Source: Bryopsis sp. KO-2023 (taxonomy: Eukaryota > Chlorophyta > Ulvophyceae > Bryopsidales > Bryopsidaceae). From it: DNA of 64,000 nucleotides. How positions within the stretch are numbered: position 1 is the first letter of the stretch; each line of letters begins with the position of its first letter. The stretch spans positions 1,798,001-1,862,000 of the forward strand of contig BSYQ01000001.1 in assembly GCA_030272585.1 (NCBI GenBank), read 5' to 3'. The notes under the pieces are model-generated. The model searched no databases and had not been told where the DNA came from. It saw only the letters and a program-made list of their open reading frames with translations. Shown in pieces: positions 35,278-45,779 of this stretch. Made by a program: the position numbers and the translations under genes.

Positions 35278-36852
35278 ATGCCATCCTCTCTGGTGGATGT
35301 CCGCCAGTTGTCAGCGCTCCCACGAACCCCCAGACCAACGATCGCAAGATTTTCACCACCACGCCCAATGCAGGTGTGTGTGTTTGTGTGTGTCCGCCGT
35401 TCGGAATCCCTCCTCAACCCCCTCGCACTCGCTGATATCTCCGCTCCTGTGACAGGGTGCATTGTTTCGTTATGGGGAGGAATCACCGCAGTTGGCTTTC
35501 CAATCGAACCTCCACACAAGCCATGTGGTGTTGGTTGGCGGCCTGACGGATGGATTGATCCCTGTTCCTTACACTGAGCTTTTGTCGACCACACTGGATA
35601 GCATGGGGTGGTCTCTTGTCCAAGCACAACTATCATCTGCTTACCAGGTACTTTACCCCTCCCCCTCGAGAAACTTGAAAATTCACCCAACTCAAATTCG
35701 TCCCCAGTGTCTTTTCCAAAGGTTGGATAAGGGGGGAGGGATATATTCTTAGTTAATACAGTCGGGGCAAATCATGTCGTAGTGACCACCAGTGCAGACA
35801 ATCGATATCTATGTTCTCAGGGTTATGGAGTGGGGTCTTTGGACAGGGATGCCAAGGAGCTTGCTGAGCTGGCAGCCCATTTGAAAGCGGAGCGAGGGTG
35901 TCAACGAATAGTGATCATAGGACACTCTACTGGGTGTCAAGACTTGGTCCGCTATGTTAAACAAAACCATGGAAATGGGGATTTGCCACCCCTGGCAGGA
36001 GCCATTCTCCAAGCCCCGGTAAGCTGTTTCAAACATTCCTTCCAAACCCAGTGGAATCTTCTTCATGTCGGCCTCGGCGGCTTTGGAAAAAGACTCTCCA
36101 AATGGAATGGGGGGAGGGGGCACCTCGAGCATGTTGTGTTGTTCGATGCTTTTTTCCTCAGCTGCCCAAGCTTTTACACGGTGATGTTTTTTTTCAACAG
36201 GTAAGTGACCGAGAGGATGCTGAACGATATCCTTCTACGATAGAACATGAGGAAATGGCCAAGAAACTCGTGTCGGAAGGCAAAGGGGAAGAAATTGTGA
36301 TTCGAGATTTTGTCACTAGCATCGGTACTCCGCTGACTGCCAACAGATTCATGGCTTTGTACAGCCGGAAAGGCGACGATGATATGTTCAGTTCTTACTT
36401 TTCGGAGCAGGAGTTGAAGGTGTGAATGGAAGAATGTCCCCACAACTCTGTATTGCGCCAACATGACTGACTGATTTCTATTTTTTCTGGCGAAGACATA
36501 TGGATACCTTGCTCCGTTTTTCAAAAAGTCTAATCGACTTCTTCAAGAAAAGGCACTGAGTTGGCTAGCTTGATTTGGTGTCGAACCTGTGCGGAATGAA
36601 CATTTGTGGAGATTTGTTGGTGTGCAGGAGCTGCTACAGCATATGAAATCCACTCGATCTCTCGTTTTGGTGTCAGGAAAGGAGGAGTATGTTCCGGAAT
36701 GGGTGAATGTTGTAGACCTGGGCGGCAGAATAGCTCAAGCAATGGGACCTAATGCAATTTTGAAGGTGGTTGATGATGCAGTGCACAATCTGCAGGGTCA
36801 TGAGCAACAGGGGGTGACGATCATGGCTGAGTTTATACGATCGCTGGGGTGA
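35278..36852 (+). CDS. Alpha/beta hydrolase, DUF1749 (UPF0613) family
   Basis: Five exons, all in phase 0, give about 309 residues: 35278-35373, 35456-35647, 35821-36018, 36201-36419 and 36628-36852. Core features: oxyanion region 'VVLVGGLTDGLIPVPYTELL', nucleophile elbow 'GHSTGCQD' (Ser), an acid region 'VSGKEEYVPEWV' and a candidate catalytic His in 'DDAVHNLQGHEQQG'. The block 'DDDMFSSYFSEQELK' is typical of the DUF1749 family known from fungi and plants. The substrate is unknown; the fold and triad suggest an esterase or acyl-transfer enzyme. No signal or transit peptide is obvious, although the first 32 residues are rich in Arg and Pro. Exon 4 begins with GTAAGT directly after the acceptor, an odd arrangement. 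Confidence 0.88.
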
Positions 36853-37543
36853 AAAAAAGAGGATGCTGTGCTGGATTTGAGGAATTTTAGGTTAATCACT
36901 GAGATATGGAGTTGTGGTGGTAGCCAGGTAGCAGTTTCCTTTTAGTAATGTGATGAAGGACCCAGAATCAAGCGTCGGGGGAAATAGATAACCAATTTTT
37001 TTTCTCTTTTTGGCTGGGTTTTGAAGCCATAGGTGCAGTGCCAGGATTATATCAAATGGGGAAAACGAATTAGGCATTTCCGAGTGGTTCAAGATTTGAC
37101 TTCTGATTCTTTTTTTGTGGTGGATGGAGAGAAATCTTCCCTTTTTAAACGCTGAAATGTTTCAAACCTGCAACAAATTTGATCTTGTCAGATTTCGTTT
37201 GCGTCGAGGTGTAAGTATTTTTCTGTTGTAAGCAGTGAGTTACAGCAGCCAGGTCAATAGTCGAGGATCGACTGTTCGATGGAAAAATTGAAACACACGT
37301 CTGGACATCGACTTGCCCAACAAAGCTTTCATTCAAACCCACCGGGATTTTTCTATCCTATTGCAATTTTCATGAGATATCATTAATCTATTTTTAGTTT
37401 CCCCTTTCAACACTCATATCTATCCTCAGAAAGAAAACAAAATTCCTCTTTTTAAATCATAAATGATTCGGAACTGCCGAAAAAGACGAAGAACGTTTTG
37501 AGAACACAGGATTGACTTGCCTTATCTATAAAAAGAAAAAAAC
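36853..37543. other. Convergent 3' flanks of hydrolase and bL35 genes
   Basis: About 690 bp between converging stops. I see only short frames and A/T-rich sequence, consistent with two 3' UTRs. Confidence 0.5.
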
Positions 37544-38524
37544 TCAAAACGTTCTGGATCGGTAGTTCAATTTTTTGAGCACGTAGTGATAGCCTTTGTG
37601 CAACATGACTTTCTTTTTGAGTTCCCTCCTTTGCCGCCCAGATTTCGAAAATCTCTTGTGCACGTAACCTGCGGCGAATCGCTTGTATCGACCCTTTCCA
37701 TTCATACGAAAACGATTTTTTAAACATCTGTGCAGAAACAAACCAAAAAAAAAACTCACACAGAGGGTGAAATAAAACAGAAAGTGATTACAGATCCATC
37801 GGTGTGCAAGCAATTTTTGCATCCGCAGATGCAATTCGAAATAATACTCAAAATGAAGGTTCTCTTCAAAGAAGAAAACGACCAAAACCAAGCTGTGAAA
37901 TAAAAGCCACATACATTCTGGAGGGGAGAAAAAAGGAAAATTGGATTTCATGGTTTGCCTTATCGGTACACCAGTTTCTGAATTTCTAAACGGTAGGGCC
38001 CTAATAGAAGCTAGCTATAGATTAGCTCACATAATGCTTTTTCTTTTTCTTGCAATGCAAGGCTCCCCAAAATACATCGAACACAATATCCAGAGTCTTT
38101 CTGTGAAATCTGCAACAGTGTCTTTTTCTAGTACAGTTTTGTTTTTCAACCTTGTGAAATGCAAAGTAACTCACGAAGGCGTTTTCATTTTGGGCTTCGC
38201 TGGCCTTTTGTTTGCCATTCCTCTTGTTTGCTCCCCAGACAACAGAGACGTCAGCTGATCGTCATCGAACAGTGAAAAAATCCGGGCATTACCCCTCTGT
38301 TCTCGAAGCAAATCTCCAGAACGAGAAAAACACGCTAAGCTGGCGAACCCAGCGACGCTGTCCGTGGCTTGTCGCCACCGAGAGTCGATAGGTATCGACG
38401 TCGCGAGCTCATTCTGAAGGTTTCCACGGAGAAGGGCTGGCGTGATAGGTATCGCTGTGCTTTCTGATAGAATCCCCGACGCTAAGCGAGTCAACTGGGC
38501 CACCCTCCCTATCCGATAAATCAT
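37544..38524 (-). CDS. Organellar large-subunit ribosomal protein bL35 (probably mitochondrial)
   Basis: Two exons, 38524-38175 and 37727-37544, split a Ser codon and give about 177 residues. The C-terminal part is a bL35 domain: 'KPKMKTPSCLKNRFRMNGKG' across the splice, then 'RYKRFAAGYVHKRFSKSGRQ' and 'KKVMLHKGYHYVLKKLNYRS'. The first 105 residues are a leader rich in Arg, Ser and Leu ('MIYRIGRVAQLTRLASGIL'), consistent with organelle import. bL35 binds 23S-type rRNA in the large subunit. Bacterial bL35 is about 65 residues; the extension is usual for organellar forms. Mitochondrial rather than plastid targeting is favoured by sequence divergence but not proven. The start faces the LTD-FAS1 gene. 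Confidence 0.82.
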
Positions 38525-39329
38525 AGCACGGGAAGAAGGCGTTGGGCGATCGCGAGCACCAGGAGGTTCAGGGCGGAATCAATCATTTGCAGTTCATTCT
38601 ACATTTGTTTTCATTACGGCTGTCAAAAGACTTGTGCACGCTTTCACTTCAACACCACTTTGTCGGGGACTCCTGCCGCCTTCGTGTGTAATTGGCTGAT
38701 CGTTGCGGACAGCAGAGACACGTTCTTTTGGGCCTCAATCCTGTTCAAAACCAGATTGGGCTAGGTCCTGTTCTCTTCGATTATCAGAGCCAACTTTTCT
38801 TTTGTTTTCTTGGTGCATCCTTTTCTGCCAAAACGCTATCTATCCTTTCAGATGCATTGTCGGTTGGGCACTGCTTTTCACTGTGGCTTGTTCTGTTTGT
38901 TTGTTTGTTTGTTTGTTTGTTTGTTTGTTTGTTTGTTCGTTCGTTCGTTTGTTTGTTCGTTCGTTTGTTCGTTTGTATGTTCGTTCTTTTCCACTCTGGC
39001 TGCAGTCACAGAAACTTTGTTCGAAGTGAAATACTAGAGGGCTGGTGAAATGTCTTGGAGGCCACAAGTTGCCAATGTATATTCTCAGTGAGCACGGAAA
39101 GAGCGGTTCAATAATCTTGTCCAAGAACTGAGCTCCCAGAGTTGTGCCACTTCATCACGACGGAACTGGGTCGTGCGTGAGTTCTACCCTGGCTTTGAAC
39201 TCGACGTGAACCTCACTTCGTTCGTTCCAATCGATCGTGAACATCTGGGGGACTTAAAGGGAGTCCGAGAAGTGTGGCTTAGATATTTTGGTGTAGAACC
39301 CACCGCGACCCAACATCGAAAAAGCAAAT
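38525..39329. promoter_or_regulatory. Divergent upstream region, bL35 and LTD-FAS1 genes
   Basis: About 800 bp between two divergent starts. It contains a (TTTG)/(TTCG) microsatellite at 38895-38986. An open frame at 39173-39403 overlaps the start of the next gene in another frame and is not supported. Confidence 0.4.
38895..38986. repeat. TTTG/TTCG tetranucleotide microsatellite
   Basis: About 92 bp of consecutive TTTG units interrupted by TTCG variants, with the interruptions concentrated in the right half. All three plus-strand frames across it are open, which produces artificial Leu/Phe/Val/Cys and Phe/Val/Arg/Ser translations. No gene function is implied. Confidence 0.95.
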
Positions 39330-41437
39330 ATGCGGCAAGTTCTTCTAATGAGGGTAGCCTTTTGTGGCCTTCTGTTCGCGGCGGCAGTCTCAGGACAGTT
39401 TGAGTTCGGGAACTCCTTCGTTCAGAACGCAAATCTCTTTGACGAGGTATGTGTAGCCGATTCTCTTTCTAGAATGGGTGCAGATATTGGCATTGATTGT
39501 AGGTCCACAGTCTGGAGCACTTGTTGAGCTTTTTGTTTGCGCTCTTGCAGGCCGAATTCGTCGATCTTGGAGTCCAACTACAGTATGGAAATACAAGAGA
39601 GCTTGAGGGCCAGACGCCAGCGAACGTAGTTTTGGATCGCATCGTCTCTTTCCCAGCAAAGGGCGAAACAGACCTGATTGTGCTACGAAACCTGGGGGGC
39701 AAAACAGCTGATCTCACCGACTGGACCATCAAGGATGGCGGCCGGAACGAGAAAACCTTTAAATTGACGAGAGAGATGTGTGGCGACCTGGTGATTCTGC
39801 CAGGAGGTCAAGCAGTTGAGTTTCGCCCTGCTACGGAAGAAAACCCCTGTGGCTTTGCTTTTGGGATCAGCTACAGGTGCGACGAAGTCTGCTTTTAAAA
39901 ACTAATTGGTGATTAGAGACTTGCGGTGTGTTGAACGATGGAATATGCGTTGTTCTAGGGATACCATCACTGTACTGGACAACGACGAAACCATCGTGAC
40001 CAGCGCTTCATGGGATAAATCTGAGCGTGGCACGAGTTTCCACCGACTGCCAGGCGATTTCAAGAAAGTGAAGGAGAACACAAATGTACTGGGAGTTCTT
40101 GAGTCCATTGGAGGCTACGACCTATTCCTGGAAGCGATCGAGGTATGATGCGTGTGCAGAGGAGCTGCATTCTATTCAAGAATTTTTGGGGGAGTGCAAG
40201 TCCTAACAAGCGTGTGTTGTGTCCTCAGGCCGCAGGTCTCACTGAACAGCTCTCCGCAGCCTCTGATCCTGCATATGAGGGACCTACTTTCGCGGCGCCG
40301 CCACTCGCCGAGATAATCCCTGAGTTTCCATGGTGGTTTGGATTCAGTGTGAACAGGTCTGCGCTCCCTCCTCCCCCACCTCCGCCTCCCCCTCCTCCTC
40401 CTCCAAAGGAAGGTGTCCCAGAATCTGGACCTTACACGGTGAGAAACGTTGCTCAGAGTTGTAGCACAATCTTAAAAAATTGCGTCGTTGGGTTTCATGC
40501 AATAACCATTATTTGTTTCTCTTCCAGCTTTTGGCTCCAAGCAATGAGGCTTTTGAGGTTCTGCTCACGAATTTGGGCGGCTTCGGACAGACTATCAAGA
40601 AAAAGGATTTCTTCAAATTCCCCGAACTGAAAGATATCATGCTCTACCATATCCTTCCTGGCGCTTGGACCTCGGAATTCTTGCTGAACGACACGAGCAT
40701 TCTTACCTCAAAAGCTGTCGATGTCACACCCTTTATTGACCCACCAACCACTGGTAGGTTACAAAAAGACAGTGAGAAAACGCACTTCCAGCCCCCAAGA
40801 CAGAGCGCGATATGGTCCACTCCCGAATGTTGGCATGTTAGTGCATGTACAGAATTGCAATTCTTATGTTCGTTCTGTTTCCTTTTTGTTTATCAGAGGG
40901 GAAGGTGATGCTCCACGACAGTTGCCTTGACAAGCCCACTCCTGACGAATACGACTGCCAGGCGCAAGTTGAGTTCGATAAATGCTACGATCCATTCATG
41001 ACAAGTCCCTTTGGCGCCCAATGGAAAGGGGGATTCTGCGAGAAGACATGCATGAGATGCACTTGCGACGAAGATGCTGGGAGTTTCTGCGCTGAGGTGC
41101 GACATATTCTTGCTGTTTTAACCATCTCTAAAAGTGTCCAGACTGCGATTCATTTGCTCCAGGGAGAGGCTGTTGGTAAAGTGTGGGATGTTGGTGGGGA
41201 CGGATTCTGGTGGTGGATGATTGAAGGTGGGCTGTGTGGGTGCAGGTTGTGACCTTGGATCTGATGGCTAAGAATGGGGTTGTGCACCTCATCGATCGCG
41301 TCTTATTCCCACCTCCAAAGTTTGAGAAGGTTATTCCCGACCCAACCGTGGTAGCAAAGCAACCAAAGGGCAACTTGAGCACCGAAGATGTGAGGACAGT
41401 CTTGACAACCAGGAAGTCTAGGAGCACACAGGGTTGA
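39330..41437 (+). CDS. Secreted LTD + FAS1 protein with Pro-rich and ShK-like insertions
   Basis: Seven exons chain to about 484 residues: 39330-39446, 39551-39876, 39959-40142, 40229-40438, 40528-40753, 40897-41096 and 41246-41437. A signal peptide ('VAFCGLLFAAAVSG') precedes a lamin-tail domain ('DLIVLRNLGGKTADLTDWTI', then 'DDETIVTSASWDK' region). A fasciclin domain follows: first helix 'YDLFLEAIEAAGLTEQLSAA', H1 motif 'YTLLAPSNEAFEVLL', 'DIMLYHILPGAWTSEFLL' and H2 motif 'NGVVHLIDRVLFPP'. Two pieces interrupt FAS1: a Pro-rich loop with a run of 13 Pro, and a six-or-more-Cys module (residues around 'GFCEKTCMRCTC') spaced like an ShK domain. FAS1 proteins act in cell adhesion and extracellular matrix; a cell-wall or matrix role is inferred. 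No GPI signal is evident at the C terminus. Confidence 0.83.
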
Positions 41438-42046
41438 TTTGAATGTAGATGGAAGAGTGGCATCTCAACAGCCCATATGAATGTTTTAGGAGACTGTTTT
41501 AACAGCAATTTTTTTTTATCGATTCTCTCTCGAACAGTCCCAACCTTCAATCTTCATATATTAAAGGTTGAAGTCATTGTCTACGCACAATAAAGAATCC
41601 GTGTGAAGCTGCCTGACACTAATAGAAAAGGTGGAACGATCCACGCTTGCATCAACCCAATATTATCCTCTTGAGCAGGTCTAATCCACCAAACCGAAGA
41701 TTTACCCATTCTGTTCCACTCCACTCCACAGAGTCAGCAGGGCTATTGTTTGACAAAACCACGACTACGCTTCACACTTAACTGTTGTTTCTTAATTGGC
41801 CATTCTTGCTGCTGGGGACCCGCCCTCCCCCCCCCCAAAAAAAAATAGTATTTCGAAACAAACCGGATGCACGAAGTTACGATGAGACTAAAAAATAGGT
41901 CCCAGAGAAAAAGTCAGCGTGGAATCCATTCACATAATTCTTCTTCTTCTCCTCCTTTTTTTTTGCTCCATTCCCTGTTTTTGGTTTTCGTTTTTTTTGT
42001 TCCCTAGAGGCATCCATTATGATGACGACCTTTCAAACCTGCCTTA
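41438..42046. other. Convergent 3' flanks of LTD-FAS1 and CBR genes
   Basis: About 600 bp with no supported gene. A C-run followed by an A-run lies at 41822-41846, and T-rich tracts occur near 41950-42000, consistent with two 3' UTRs. Confidence 0.5.
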
Positions 42047-43575
42047 TTAGAACTTAAATTTCTGGTCCACGGTGTAACCCATTTCGTCGAGGGTTGTGTT
42101 CATGGCGTCTGTCATGGGAGTAGGTCCGCAAGTCAGCATCATTATATCCCCAGATGGTGCAGGGCAATGCTCTTTTATCATGTCCTTTGAAATATAGCCC
42201 ACCCCTCCTTTCCAATTGTCCGGCGCCTGAGACCAAAAACACACAGTTCAATCAGACGCTGGTGGGGAATCTTGTCAGCAAAACAAAACAACAAAACAAC
42301 AGCCTTCCTCAGTTTGATCATGCATGGGGTACCAAGATTTTAGGGAATTCATGACATGAACGTTGCTGTTGAAAAACATTCTCCATTCTCTTTTTGCACC
42401 CATTCCGGAAGGGCTCCTTTCATTTTTAACCGTCATCTAAGACAGACTTCCTCTGAGTATATATGATCTGATTTCTGAGCTATGCTGGGACAAACTTCGG
42501 AACGAAACAGCTCCTCAATGGTTCGATTAGTCTGTCGCCCCTATACCCATTTTGCTCACCGATTTCTCAATGACATAATACACATCGAAACGCATGGGAT
42601 GCTTCGCCGTCAATCTGTCCAGGTCTCTTTGCAGGAGAATATCATCCGGTGTGACGTTTGCGTATATCATCTGAATGCGCGTTTTATCATTTGGATCCGA
42701 CAGAATGTGGGTCAAAACCTGATACATTGGAGTGATGCCAGTGCCTCCACACAGCATACCTGCACATTGAACACAACGTCTCTGTAATGGAATTATAGAA
42801 AAAAAATACAGTTTTTAAATTGAAAGGAAAGAATGTGAAGCAAGAAGAGAACACCATCTTGTTGCTGATAATTTTTTCGAAAACAGTACATGAAAAAAAC
42901 TACATGGTTACTTTTTGGACAAAAAAATGGTCCCAAAAAAGAAAAAAAAACCCACAAATGCACACACACGCTTTTCGTTTCATTTCGACATCACTCCCCA
43001 ATATTTCTCAGTTTGCTTTTGCTTTTTTGGGGGAAAAAAAGGGGGGGGGGGAGGTTGGATTCCTCACCTAATGTTTTCTTCATGTTTCGCCCGTAGGCAA
43101 ATTTTCCTTTGGGCCCCTTAACAAATATCCTATCGCCCACATCCAGCTTGTCGATGTACTGTGACATCACCCCCTTGGGATACACTTTAATAACGAAATC
43201 CACGTGCCCGGTGACCCCCACATCCGAAACTGGAGTGTATGGTCTGTAAAAGTCCTTCCCTTTGTTATCCGTGAACTTGAACACGACGTGCTGCCCAACA
43301 GGCAGCCCCAGTTTTTGATTCTCTTCTGGCAGCTTGAACCTGAGGAACAGCGTGTTGTAGTTCACGTTCTGCTTCATCTGCAACGGGAGATCTTGGTAGG
43401 CGTCGGGGTGCAGGAAGTCCGACGGAGCCTTGGTCACGAAGTAATACAGCTGGGCGACGGAAATCACAACCACAGCGATCGCTAGGACAACCCAGTTGTC
43501 CTCCATAAACGTCACCAGCCACTGATCCAAAGAACCAGCTTCCATATCTTCCGCTCCCATGATTGGAGAGTGCAC
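42047..43575 (-). CDS. CBR1: NADH-cytochrome b5 reductase
   Basis: Three exons in phase: 43575-43068, 42759-42560 and 42226-42047. The length is about 290 residues from the Met at 43560 (295 from 43575). An N-terminal membrane anchor ('WVVLAIAVVVISVAQLYYF') precedes the FAD domain with 'FYRPYTPVSD' and 'GVMSQYIDKLDVGD', then the NADH domain with 'GMLCGGTGITPMYQV' (first Gly formed across the splice) and 'LTCGPTPM', ending in Phe. The enzyme passes electrons from NADH through FAD to cytochrome b5 for fatty-acid desaturation and sterol synthesis at the ER or outer mitochondrial membrane. The usual Cys-Gly-Pro-Pro-Pro-Met reads Cys-Gly-Pro-Thr-Pro-Met. Intron 1 begins with long C and T runs close to the donor. 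Confidence 0.95.
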
Positions 43576-44237
43576 CGACAGCGAACGTATCCGTCAGCAA
43601 GAACGACCGCGCGCGCGTAGGCAATTGGGTCGGTGCGCGTTTGGAGGGGCTTTCTTCTTCTTGGGAGGCGGACCTGGGTGCCAGCATGTCTGACATGAAA
43701 TCAAACCATTTCCGCACGAGACGGTACAATTCCTTGTACATAAAGGTGTAGAACTGACAAGCTTGGGCTTCCAAGGGCTGGACATGGGGCTATTTTTTCC
43801 GTGGTTTTCGCGTCTTGTGTGAATTGTGGGCAGCGGCATGCACGAATAAGAATGCTCAGAAAACCCAGCACCGCTCCACCAACACAACAGGCGAAACGAC
43901 GTTTCGCCGAAAAAAAACGGTTGCAAAAAATTGTGTTCAAGGTGTCTGCAGCTCGTTGTGTCAGATTCGAAACGAACGAAGAAGAATATGCGGGTCACTA
44001 CCTTGTCAGCGCCGCTCAGGCGCTTAAAATTCTGACAGTATCTCTTGCCAGCATGGATGGTAACCCTCGGACGGGAGGTCTGCCGCGGAAAGATAACCGT
44101 GTTCGACCGCTGCTGGGCTGGTGTTAGCGTCGACACGCGTGGAATACAATGCTGGCGAGGTAGTGTCGACACAAAAGAACGTCCCCGCAGTGAGGTGCTA
44201 GATTTCCGTCACAAACACTGAGATAACTTGGGATCGA
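43576..44237. promoter_or_regulatory. Divergent upstream region, CBR and Ycf45/SPD1 genes
   Basis: About 660 bp between two divergent starts. A plus-strand open frame (43801-44127) reads like a basic leader but does not connect in frame to the ATPase, which has its own good start at 44238. I treat it as 5' flank. Confidence 0.4.
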
Positions 44238-45733
44238 TTGGCCAGCTTCGCCAACGTGGGCGCTGGCACCGTGGCTCCAAGAGGCTGGAAAAGAAGCGAA
44301 GTTTGCTGCGCTCGACAGTCGAATTTCAAACAAAAAAAGAGTCGCAAGTCCGATGTGGAACGGTTGCGACACTTCTCGACAGGGAATCCCGGCCGGTCGA
44401 TGAAAGCTCACACCCCAGGTTTGTTGTGCCCTCATCCCCCGCCTAGCGCTCGAAAAAAAACGGACCAGTGTTTCAGCGCAGCTTCCTTTCCAACAGGGGA
44501 CCACTTTATCGAAGACGGAAGCGTGGTCGTGCATGACGACCTGGACGCTTTGTTGCAGGTTGAGACGACGTCTATAAATTGGCCGACGCCTTTATTTGCG
44601 CAGAGTCCAGTCCTCCATCGCACTCCAGACGAAACTTTGTAGCTGACTTTCGATCAGGAAACACACCCGTTCCCTTTCTTTTTTTCCCTCTTGTTGGCAC
44701 ACTCCTGATTGATTCGGGTGGGGCAGCTCACGGGATGATGACGTAATATCAAGTAACTGATGTGGTCAGACTTTGAGAACTTGGGTGTATGTGTTTATGC
44801 AGGTGCTCCCTGAAGACATAACGGATCCATTAGTGAATCATCCCAAAAGGGCCAGTTTGATCGAGGTATATCGAAAAAAGAAAAAAAGGCAAAAATTGAA
44901 ATAAAGAAAAGAAAATAGAGGATCTTTGCTTTCTGTGCATCCAAACAATTAAAACCATGCAGCTGGAAAATGAAACAATGGCTGATGGGATCAGGAAGAT
45001 CAACAGCCAATTTGGTGCATTGCAGGTGGTGCTTGATCTGGGCCGTAAGCCTGAGGCTCGATTTGCTTTCGAAAGAGGCGGTGAATATCTGAGGGATCGT
45101 GAGGTAATTCCAGTAATGTATATCTGTGTATGTATATATTTTTTACATTTAATATTCTTGTCGATGCAATGTATATCCACAGTTTTATGTTTATGGGTTG
45201 ACTGGATGTTTGTTTGGCACAAGGATAAATTATCTACCTTTTGTATGAGAACACCTTTTTGTAAGGTCAAGATCAGCTTGTCGAGAAGCAACTGTTTGAA
45301 ACACCTCATTTTAAAAGTTGGGAAATTTCAAGATGAAGGTGTCGTTGTGCCGATGAATGAATGTACCTGGAAGGCATGAACGTGGAAGGCTTTTTTTTTC
45401 CAGATCAGCCGCGAAGATCTGGAGAAAGCTGAGCACGCTGTTGGTCAATTCGGTCGAGACAACAGGGCTGGCATTCCGAGAACACTGCATCGCATCAGTG
45501 CCATTCGCAATCGAAAGGGGGTGACGATCGGCCTCACGTGTCGCGTTGGAAGGGCAGTCGTTGGCCACATAGACATGATAAGAGACCTGCTGGAAGGAGG
45601 TAAATTGCAGATTCAACTAGTCGTTGGGTTGGAAATCTGGCGGAAGGCAGGGTGAACATCTCCGTTCAGGAAAAAAACAGCCAGTCAGTTTCCTTGGTTT
45701 GAGCTGTGATGTTGTTGACAGCTGGGATTGACC

Positions 45734-45779
<46 letters not shown>

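Noticed and set aside
35199-35690. Minus-strand 163-codon frame
   Set aside because: Antisense of hydrolase exons 1-2, which fit a known family in phase.
38692-39124. Frames with Leu-Phe-Val-Cys or Thr-Asn-Lys-Gln repeats
   Set aside because: Produced by the TTTG/TTCG microsatellite in three frames on each strand; no flanking coding signal.
43801-44127. Basic leader-like plus-strand frame upstream of SPD1
   Set aside because: It does not splice in phase to the SPD1 core by any donor I could see, and 44238 gives a complete transit-like start.
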